From Planctomycetota bacterium (GTDB lineage: Bacteria; Planctomycetota; Planctomycetia; Pirellulales; Pirellulaceae): 55,072 nucleotides of DNA. The translations under genes and the position numbers were made by a program. Where the stretch lies: positions 1-55,072 of the forward strand of contig VGZC01000038.1 in assembly GCA_016872725.1 (NCBI GenBank), given 5' to 3'. The notes beneath the pieces were generated by a model, which was not told the DNA's origin, searched no databases, and saw only the letters and a program-made list of their open reading frames with translations. How positions within the stretch are numbered: position 1 is the first letter of the stretch; the number at the start of each line of letters is the position of its first letter. Positions 17,180 to 23,998 of this stretch are shown here, piece after piece.

Positions 17180-18127
17180 ATGACGGCGAAGTACCAAGCC
17201 GGCCAATCCCGGCGAGCCATGCGGTGGCGGCTTGCGACACGATGGCTCGAATTCCGCCGAATGCCCGCAGTGATGGGCATCGTCAACGTTACTCCCGATA
17301 GTTTTTCGGATGGAGGCCGATTCCTCGACCCCGGTCGCGCGGCTGACCAGGTCCTGGCCCTTGTCGAGCAAGGGGCCGATCTGGTCGATCTGGGCGGTGA
17401 AAGCACACGACCCTATTCAAAGTCGATCGCAGCCGCCGAAGAGCTCGGCCGGATCATCCCGGTCCTCGAACGATTGGCAGGACGAGTTGCCGTGCCCCTT
17501 TCCATCGATACCAGCAAGGCGGCCGTCGCGCGCGAGGCGGTTTCCGCAGGGGTCGAAATCATCAACGATGTTTCCGCGGGGACCGCCGATCCCGGCATGC
17601 TCGATGCCATGGCCGAATGCCGAGCGGGTATCTGCGCCATGCACATGCAGGGTACGCCCCAAACCATGCAGGACCGGCCCGAGTACCATGACGTCGTCGC
17701 GGACGTTGAGCGATATCTGGGCGCCCGCCGTGATACGCTCGTCGCCCGAGGGATCGACGCGGAACGGATTTGTCTCGATCCGGGTATCGGCTTCGGTAAG
17801 ACCACCGCGCATAACTTGGCGCTATTGCGCGATGTGGGCAATATGCACCGACTGGGCAGCCCTGTGCTCGTCGGCTTTTCCCGAAAAGGTTTTATCGGCA
17901 GTGTGCTAGGTGATCCCAGCGTGGACCGCGAGGCGGGCGGAATCGGCGTGGCGATCGCGGCCGCCGTCCAGGGAGTCCAGGTCGTTCGCGTTCATCGCGT
18001 CGATCTGGTCCGACAAGCGTTTCGCCTGTTTGAGGCATGCGGAGGGGAAGGAGCGGGCCCTTGGGGACGGGAACCGCCAGGCGATGCGGGGACCTCCGAT
18101 CGGGCGAATGCTCGGGAATGCGATTGA
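17180..18127 (+). CDS. folP: Dihydropteroate synthase
   Basis: A 315-residue enzyme that joins p-aminobenzoate to the pterin pyrophosphate in folate synthesis; cytoplasmic. All core motifs are present: MGIVNVTPDSFSDGG, LGGESTRPYS, the substrate strand SIDTSKA, IINDVSAG, the HMQG loop, DPGIGFGKT, GFSRKGFIG (the SRK pterin/PABA site) and RVH near the C-terminus. In most relatives the last motif is RVHDV; here RVHRVD replaces the aspartate, which is unusual but not at a catalytic position. ATG 17180 gives a ~25-residue leader before the core. The C-terminal ~30 residues are extra and polar. A promoter for the next gene overlaps its stop codon. Confidence 0.95.
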   Translation: MTAKYQAGQSRRAMRWRLATRWLEFRRMPAVMGIVNVTPDSFSDGGRFLDPGRAADQVLALVEQGADLVDLGGESTRPYSKSIAAAEELGRIIPVLERLAGRVAVPLSIDTSKAAVAREAVSAGVEIINDVSAGTADPGMLDAMAECRAGICAMHMQGTPQTMQDRPEYHDVVADVERYLGARRDTLVARGIDAERICLDPGIGFGKTTAHNLALLRDVGNMHRLGSPVLVGFSRKGFIGSVLGDPSVDREAGGIGVAIAAAVQGVQVVRVHRVDLVRQAFRLFEACGGEGAGPWGREPPGDAGTSDRANARECD

Positions 18128-18153
18128 CCCTGGAATCCCGTTTCCCGTATCCT
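18124..18153 (+). promoter_or_regulatory. Sigma70-like promoter for proA
   Basis: TTGACC (18124-18129) and TATCCT (18148-18153) are separated by 18 nt. The -35 box overlaps the folP stop codon. It would start a transcript about 80 nt before proA. Confidence 0.5.
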
Positions 18154-18239
18154 CTGCGGCGCGTTTATTGGGGTGGGGCGATCCGCCGCGACGCGCGGAC
18201 GCGAGGGAATACACTGCGACACGGAATTGAATTCAAGGC

Positions 18240-19514
18240 ATGGCGGAACGAATGACGGTGGACGTCGAACGGGATTGCCGGGCGATGGCCGAGCGAGCCA
18301 GGGCCGCGTCGCGCGTTTTGGGAGAACTCCCCGGTCGCCCCAAGGTCGATTGCCTGCGGCGCGCGGCCGAGGGAATGCGAGTCGGCTCCGATGCCTTGCT
18401 TCGCGCCAATGCGCTCGACGTGGCCGCGGCTCCATCGTTTGGCCTCACCGACGCCCAGGTGGATCGGCTCCGCCTTGACACGTCGCGCATCGAGTCGATG
18501 GCGTCGGCCATCGAACAGGTCGCCGGCCTTTCCGACCCGGTGGGTGAAGTGATCGAGAGCCGAGTACGCCCGAACGGGTTGCGTGTGTCGCGGGTGCGCG
18601 TTCCGCTGGGTGTCGTCTTCTTCATCTATGAATCGCGGCCCAACGTCACGGCCGACGCGGCGGCGATTTGCATCCAGAGCGGGAACGCGGTCATCTTGCG
18701 CGGAGGCAAGGAAGCCGTTCATTCGAATCGAGCGATCGTCGCCGTTTGGCGCGAGGCGGCCCGCGCGTCGCACATTCCCGAGGACTCCGTGCAACTTGTT
18801 CCGACAGCCGATCGGGAGGCGGTCGGCCATTTCCTTCGAATGCCCGAGTGGATCGACGTCGCGATCCCGCGCGGCGGCGAGGCGTTGATCCGGCGCGTCG
18901 CCGAAGAGGCGCGCATGCCGGTCATCAAGCATTTCGCGGGCAACTGCCACGTCTATGTGGATGCATCGGCCGACTTCGGTCAAGCCGTCGACATCGTGGT
19001 CAACTCCAAGTGCCAGCGGATGGGGGTCTGCAACGCGTGCGAGTCGTTGCTGGTCCACGAGGCTGTCGCCGACGCGTTCCTTCCGGCCGTCGCGCAAGCG
19101 TTGGCCAAGTACGCGGTCGAACTGCGCGGCGACGGCGCGACGCGAGCCCGCGTACCTGAGGCGAACGAGGCGACGGACGCGGATTACGCCGCGGAATACC
19201 TCGGCCCGGTTCTCTCGATCCGCGTCGTCCGCGATCTGGACGAGGCGATCGACCACATCAATCGATTCGGTACCGGGCACACGGACGCCATCGTCACGCG
19301 CGAGATCGAGGCGGCGGAGCGTTTCGCGCGACGCGTGGACAGCGCGGCGGTCGTCGTCAATGCGAGCACGCGTTTCCACGATGGGGGTGAACTCGGACTT
19401 GGAGCGGAGATCGGAATCAGCACGGACAAGTTCCACGCCCGCGGACCATGCGGTTTGCGGGAACTCACTACCTACAAATACGTTGTTCTCGGAAATGGCC
19501 AGATCCGGACCTAG
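18240..19514 (+). CDS. proA: Gamma-glutamyl phosphate reductase
   Basis: A 424-residue NADPH-dependent reductase of the proline pathway, making glutamate-5-semialdehyde from gamma-glutamyl phosphate. It has the aldehyde-dehydrogenase fold landmarks of ProA: PLGVVFFIYESRPNVT, AVILRGGKEA, IDVAIPRGG, VIKHFAGNCHVYVD, the active-site region MGVCNACESLLV with the catalytic cysteine, AEYLGPVLSIRVV, FGTGHTDAIV, and the signature ELGLGAEIGISTDKFHARGP near the C-terminus. Length and motif order are those of the family. ATG 18240 follows a legible promoter. proB is not adjacent, so the pathway is dispersed in this genome. Confidence 0.96.
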   Translation: MAERMTVDVERDCRAMAERARAASRVLGELPGRPKVDCLRRAAEGMRVGSDALLRANALDVAAAPSFGLTDAQVDRLRLDTSRIESMASAIEQVAGLSDPVGEVIESRVRPNGLRVSRVRVPLGVVFFIYESRPNVTADAAAICIQSGNAVILRGGKEAVHSNRAIVAVWREAARASHIPEDSVQLVPTADREAVGHFLRMPEWIDVAIPRGGEALIRRVAEEARMPVIKHFAGNCHVYVDASADFGQAVDIVVNSKCQRMGVCNACESLLVHEAVADAFLPAVAQALAKYAVELRGDGATRARVPEANEATDADYAAEYLGPVLSIRVVRDLDEAIDHINRFGTGHTDAIVTREIEAAERFARRVDSAAVVVNASTRFHDGGELGLGAEIGISTDKFHARGPCGLRELTTYKYVVLGNGQIRT

Positions 19515-19633
19515 ACGGACAAGGGGGCGCCGCGCGGAGGCAATCGCCGAAGCGACGGATCCGACTCGCTCGGCCCGAACGACCGGCGGTTCGGCGATCA
19601 CGGTCAGCAACCATTGCGGCGAGGCATGAACGC

Positions 19634-20677
19634 ATGGACGGCGATGTCCTCAGTCACGAGGAAGTCGAGAGCCTACTCCAGGCGATCGAAACCGATCAGA
19701 CTCAAACCGGGGCTCCGAATCGACAGGGTGGCGGAGCTCCCGGATCGCCGGCCGGCCCGGCCAGCCGGCCCAGGGAGCGAGTCCAACCGTACGATTTCAA
19801 GAGGCCCGAACGCGTGGGCCAGGAGCAAATGCGGGCCCTGCAGTCGCTGCATGAAGGCTTCGCACGCAACTTCGGCGCGTCGCTCTCCACGCTCCTTCGG
19901 ACGATCGTCGAGGTCAAACTGACCAGCGTCGACCAGTTGACCTACAGCGAATTCGTGTTCAGTCTCGAAAGTCCGACCTGTTTCAACCTGCTCACCGCCA
20001 GTCCGCTCGAAGGGCATCTGATCCTCGATATCAGTCCCTCGGTCCTGTATCCGATCATCGACCGGCTGCTCGGAGGAGGCAAGGACAGCGATCCGGTCGC
20101 TCGGCGTCCGCTGACCGAGATCGAACTGCGTCTGGTGACGCGCGTCACCGATCGCTTCTTGAAGGAAATGGGGCGGGCCTGGGAAAATGTCCTCCGACTC
20201 GAATTGGCCGTCGACCGGGTCGAAAGCAATCCGCAGCTTGTCCAAATCGTTCCGCCGAGCGAAGTGGTCATTCTCATCGGCTTTGAAGTGGCGATCGGGA
20301 ATGTCCGGGGCATCTTGAACCTGTGCATCCCGTTCAATTCGATCGAGCGGATCGGAGGCCGCCTGACGTCGAACACGTGGATCGGTCAAACGCGTTCGGA
20401 CCGTTCATCGGAATCGCTCGCCCTGATCGGGGACCGTCTGAACGCTTCGCGGCTCGAAGTCGTGGTGACGCTCGCGGAAACCCGTCTCACGACGGGCGAT
20501 CTGATCGGCCTGCGCGTCGGGGACATCATCACGACCGACAAGGACATCCATACCCCGCTCGACTTGGCCATCCAAGGTGTCTCGAGATTCCATGCGGCGC
20601 CCGGCGCGAGCAAGGGGCGGCTTGCCGTGCGGATCTTGGAACCGTTGGGATACCCGGGCGGTAGGAAGTCGGCGTGA
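19634..20677 (+). CDS. fliM: Flagellar motor switch protein FliM
   Basis: A 347-residue component of the flagellar C-ring that binds phosphorylated CheY and controls rotation direction. The N-terminal peptide VLSHEEVESLLQAIE corresponds to the CheY-binding LSQxEIDALL motif. A Pro/Gly-rich linker follows, then the middle CheC-like domain (YDFKRPERVGQEQMRALQSLHEGFARNF … SLSTLLRTIVEV … GGKDSDP) and a C-terminal SpoA domain (EVVVTLAETRLTTGDLIGLRVGDIITTDK). ATG 19634 has GAGG nine bases upstream. It follows proA by 119 nt and no other flagellar or chemotaxis gene lies in the window. Confidence 0.95.
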   Translation: MDGDVLSHEEVESLLQAIETDQTQTGAPNRQGGGAPGSPAGPASRPRERVQPYDFKRPERVGQEQMRALQSLHEGFARNFGASLSTLLRTIVEVKLTSVDQLTYSEFVFSLESPTCFNLLTASPLEGHLILDISPSVLYPIIDRLLGGGKDSDPVARRPLTEIELRLVTRVTDRFLKEMGRAWENVLRLELAVDRVESNPQLVQIVPPSEVVILIGFEVAIGNVRGILNLCIPFNSIERIGGRLTSNTWIGQTRSDRSSESLALIGDRLNASRLEVVVTLAETRLTTGDLIGLRVGDIITTDKDIHTPLDLAIQGVSRFHAAPGASKGRLAVRILEPLGYPGGRKSA

Positions 20678-20706
20678 CGCGTCGCGCCCCGTCGGTGCCG
20701 CGGGAT

Positions 20707-21303
20707 CTACCAGCCTGCTTCGAGCTGCGACACGATCTGGCGGGCCGCCTGTCGGATGACGGCCTGCTGGGTCGTCAGCATCGACTGGCCGCCCTCGGCG
20801 GTGAAATTGGAACTGCCTGCGAGCGTCAGATCGATCGGCACCGTCGCGCTCCGCAGCATCGTATTGCCGGCTCGATCGATCCACTTGATTTCCGCGACCA
20901 GATCGACGCCGACGTTCCGCGGGTTATCGTTGAAATCCTCGGAGATCGTGTACTTGCGTTCCGACACGATTCGGCCTCGGAGCACCGAGTCCGCGGCCGG
21001 ATCGTGCACGACCTTATAGGGCGTACGGAGTTCGATTTCCTTGGCGACCGCCTCGGTCAGCCATTCACCCAGGTTGCGGCGATAGGAATCCGATTCGAAG
21101 ATCGGAACGTGGATCGTCCGAACGTGCGTATAGAAGAGCGACGGCGATCCCCAGTGGTAGGCGGCGCATCCGGGCACCGCGAGGATGGCGGCGAGCATCA
21201 CGAACGCGGCGATCGGCCCGGCGCGACGGGCCGCTGTCGACCGTCCGTTCGACTCGGATTCGACGACCGCATGGTCACGCGGCGGTTGACCGTTGGAATC
21301 CAT
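20707..21303 (-). CDS. LptE-like outer-membrane lipoprotein
   Basis: A 198-residue lipoprotein. After a polar leader and hydrophobic stretch (PIAAFVMLAAILAVPGC) comes the lipobox cysteine. The mature domain has the LptE pattern: a YHWGSPSLFYTHVRTIHVPIFES opening, then a helix (LGEWLTEAVAKEIE) and beta strands with SVLRGRIVSE, and a final QAARQIVSQLE helix. LptE plugs the LptD barrel during lipopolysaccharide export, so this supports an LPS-type outer membrane. ATG 21303 lies 7 nt after the stop of the BamD-like gene, indicating one transcript. No LptD is in the window. Sequence similarity within this family is low, so the name is tentative. Confidence 0.75.
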   Translation of the reverse strand: MDSNGQPPRDHAVVESESNGRSTAARRAGPIAAFVMLAAILAVPGCAAYHWGSPSLFYTHVRTIHVPIFESDSYRRNLGEWLTEAVAKEIELRTPYKVVHDPAADSVLRGRIVSERKYTISEDFNDNPRNVGVDLVAEIKWIDRAGNTMLRSATVPIDLTLAGSSNFTAEGGQSMLTTQQAVIRQAARQIVSQLEAGW

Positions 21304-21310
21304 GGCGGAA

Positions 21311-22567
21311 TCAACGCTTGGTGCTGGGAGCCAATCCGGTCGCGACGAGCGGCTTCGAATCCCGCGAACTGGGCAGTTGTTCGACGATCCATTCGAATTT
21401 CTGGTCCGGCTTCGCGGGAAGATGGGCGATCTCACCCACGCGCGTCCGCGCCTGTTTGGCGAACGGCGTATCGTCGTAGTCGCGCGCCACGATGTCGTAG
21501 TAAAACCGCGCCGCGCCGTACGCCTTCTGCTTTTCGTAATACCGGGCCGTCGTCCAATCCCGCTCGGCCTTGCGGAATCGGACCTCCGCGTACATCCGCT
21601 CCAGATCGGCCCGGTGTTTTTCGAACTCGGCGGGGAACTGCCGCCGAATCTGCTTGAGCAGTTCCTCGGCTTCATCCAGGGGCACGCCCGAGTAATCCGA
21701 TCCTTCGTAACTGCGGATCTTGGCCTGAGCGCCGAGATAATGGGCGAGGAACTGATGATCGCTTCGGGGGAACGTCTTGCGGATGTCCGAGTAGAACTCG
21801 TCCGCCCGAATCCACTTCCTGTCGGCGAAATGGGCGTTTCCGGCCGCCATGGTGGCGTCATCGGCCAGTTTTCCGGTCGGGTCGTCGATCCGGATTCGAT
21901 CGTAGATCCGCATCGCGTGTCCCCGCGTGTCGCGCCATGGCCGGGCCGTGTCGACGACGTTGAACGTGAAGAGCGAATCGCCGTGGTATTCGGCCGTATC
22001 GAGCCAGTACCGCGCGATTGCGAAACGGCGAGCCTCGACAAGGTCGATATATCGGGAATTGGGGTGTTTCTTGAGCAGTGTCTCGAACCGGCTATTGGAT
22101 TCGGGATACGCGTCCGCGAAGAAATAGGCCTCGCCAGCGAGGAACAAGGCGTCTTGTTCGAGCGATGAATCGGGCCATGCCTCGGCGGCATCCGCGTATT
22201 TCTTTCCCGCGTCGCTCCACAAGGCGGTCCGCTCGACACCCTCCGCGGACATCGCCCTCCGGTACAGGTCCTCCGCTTCCGCGTACCGCGCGCGGGCTTC
22301 CTCGGGACGCGCTCCGCGGCCGACAAGCCGCTTGAACTGATCGACGAGCGACGCCGGCTTCTTGGCCTGCACCGGACGGCGCGAGGGCGCTTTTGGAGCG
22401 GACTCCCGAATGGCCTCGTGAACGGCCTCGCGCCCAGGCCCGTCGATCGGAACTCGCATCCGTTCGTACGAGAACCGCTCGTTGTTCGGCAGGAGTGACG
22501 CGCATCCGGCGGTTCCCGCCAGACAGAGCCACCCGACGATCCCGATACGCCACACGAAGCTTGCCAT
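21311..22567 (-). CDS. BamD-like TPR lipoprotein
   Basis: A 418-residue predicted outer-membrane lipoprotein: signal IGIVGWLCLAGTAGC with a lipobox (TAGC), then a charged, Pro-rich spacer to about residue 90. TPR-like repeats follow (ARARYAEAEDLYRRAM, AGKKYADAAEAWPDSSLEQDALFLAGEAYFFADAYPESNSRFETLLKKHPNSRYIDLV, GAARFYYDIVARDYDDTPFAKQA). The pattern resembles the BamD/YfiO and YbgF families that organise the BAM complex or tether the cell wall. It is longer than classic BamD (~245 residues), so the exact role is unsure. It forms an operon with the LptE-like gene, consistent with outer-membrane assembly. Confidence 0.75.
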   Translation of the reverse strand: MASFVWRIGIVGWLCLAGTAGCASLLPNNERFSYERMRVPIDGPGREAVHEAIRESAPKAPSRRPVQAKKPASLVDQFKRLVGRGARPEEARARYAEAEDLYRRAMSAEGVERTALWSDAGKKYADAAEAWPDSSLEQDALFLAGEAYFFADAYPESNSRFETLLKKHPNSRYIDLVEARRFAIARYWLDTAEYHGDSLFTFNVVDTARPWRDTRGHAMRIYDRIRIDDPTGKLADDATMAAGNAHFADRKWIRADEFYSDIRKTFPRSDHQFLAHYLGAQAKIRSYEGSDYSGVPLDEAEELLKQIRRQFPAEFEKHRADLERMYAEVRFRKAERDWTTARYYEKQKAYGAARFYYDIVARDYDDTPFAKQARTRVGEIAHLPAKPDQKFEWIVEQLPSSRDSKPLVATGLAPSTKR

Positions 22568-22705
22568 GCGATCCGAATCGACTGGGGAGAATAGGAAAAC
22601 CAAGCGACGCACGTCGAACCGATAGCGGTCCGGCGCGCCGCCGGTCTCCCGGCTCGACGCGCGGGTCGGGAGCCTATTCGAGCGTTCGGAGACCGTCAAG
22701 GCCAA

Positions 22706-23944
22706 TCAGGCGATGCAATCGAGGGGATCGTGTTTGGCGCCGAGGATCGGCTCGCTCGCCGTCATCAGCCATTTTTCCAGAATGGCCGCATAGACGCTCC
22801 GGAAATCGATCTCCATTTTGAACTGGCCGTCCGGCCTCAGATCGGTGAGGCTCGGATATTTGCCGTGGCAACCGGGTTTGACCCCGGGTCCCATGAGGAA
22901 CATGGGCTGCGCGGAGCCATGGTCCGTGCCCTGGCTTCCGTTTTCTTTGACGGTGCGTCCGAATTCGCTGAACGTGATCATCAGGACGCGATTCGAGCTT
23001 CCCTGTCGATCGAGGTCCTTCCAAAACGCCGAAACGGCGCCGTCGATCTGCGCCATCAGCGAATCGTGTTGAGGCTTCTGATTGCCGTGCGTATCGAAGC
23101 CGCCGATCGCCGTGTAATAGATCCGCGTGCTCAGACCGCCCGCGATCAAACCGGCGATCGTGCGCATCGACGCGGCGAGTCCCGTATTCGGGTACTCGAT
23201 CGGCGTCTGGTACGCGGACGTGACCTGGCGCAGTTGCTCGCTCGCCGCATTCGCGCTGATCGCCGTTCGCGTCACAAACTGGAGGTCGACTTGACCGCTC
23301 TTCCCGGCCGTTTCATTGATGCGCCGATAGGCGGCTTGCCCCGGTTCATCCCCGAGGCCGCTGAAACGAAACGCGTCGGGGCTGTTGAAGGCGAGCCCCG
23401 GATGGTCCTTCGCCCAGAGGAGCACGGGCGTCTTGTGGAACCCGACGCCGATTGCGAGCTTCGGATCGGGGTTTCCTTGAACCGTCAGGTCGAGGTACTT
23501 TCCGAGCCAGCCCGCGCCGCATTTGCGCCGCTCCGTCTCGTTGGCTGTCTCCCAGATATCCATCGCCTCGAAGTGGCTGTAGTCAAAGTTCGGATACCCC
23601 GTGCCGACGACGACCGCGAACCGACCCTGATCGAGGAGTTCCTTGCAGCCTTTGAGATTCGGGTGCAGGCCGTATTGCGGGTTGAGTTTGATCACTTCGT
23701 TCTCAGGAATGCGCGTGGCCGTGCGGTACTCGGCGTACTTGGGTTCGCCGTAGGGCGGCACGTCGCTCATTCCGTCATGGCCACCGTTGAGTTGCAGCAC
23801 GACCATGATGCGCTGCCCCGGTTCGGCGGCTTGTCCGGCGAGCCCCGTATTGAGCAGGAAGTTCGGCAAGGAGGATCCGACACCGATGACTCCAAGGCCT
23901 CCCTTCAACAGATCGCGTCGAGTCGCAATACGCATGCGGGACAT
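22706..23944 (-). CDS. DUF1501 protein with twin-arginine signal
   Basis: A 412-residue protein of the alkaline-phosphatase-like DUF1501 family, abundant in Planctomycetota. ATG 23944 has GAGGAGG eight bases upstream. The N-terminus ATRRDLLKGGLGVIGVGSS is a Tat signal. Family landmarks include QLNGGHDGMSD (likely metal-binding His/Asp), YPNFDYSHFEAMDIWE, GGFDTHGNQ and SEFGRTVKENGSQGTDHG. The physiological substrate is unknown. It is encoded directly downstream of the DUF1800 gene on the same strand (54-nt gap), the standard pairing for this family; the two are thought to work together outside the cytoplasm. Confidence 0.92.
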   Translation of the reverse strand: MSRMRIATRRDLLKGGLGVIGVGSSLPNFLLNTGLAGQAAEPGQRIMVVLQLNGGHDGMSDVPPYGEPKYAEYRTATRIPENEVIKLNPQYGLHPNLKGCKELLDQGRFAVVVGTGYPNFDYSHFEAMDIWETANETERRKCGAGWLGKYLDLTVQGNPDPKLAIGVGFHKTPVLLWAKDHPGLAFNSPDAFRFSGLGDEPGQAAYRRINETAGKSGQVDLQFVTRTAISANAASEQLRQVTSAYQTPIEYPNTGLAASMRTIAGLIAGGLSTRIYYTAIGGFDTHGNQKPQHDSLMAQIDGAVSAFWKDLDRQGSSNRVLMITFSEFGRTVKENGSQGTDHGSAQPMFLMGPGVKPGCHGKYPSLTDLRPDGQFKMEIDFRSVYAAILEKWLMTASEPILGAKHDPLDCIA

Positions 23945-23998
23945 GGCATCAACCTCCTCTGCGGGTAACGGACCGTTCGGCATGAACGGAGAACAGGC

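Noticed and set aside
16749-17183. 144-residue ORF across direct repeats upstream of folP
   Set aside because: Its repeated peptide is created by the DNA repeats; no start signal and low protein-like character.
18165-19610. 481-residue minus-strand ORF opposite proA
   Set aside because: proA on the plus strand has full family motifs; the antisense frame has none.
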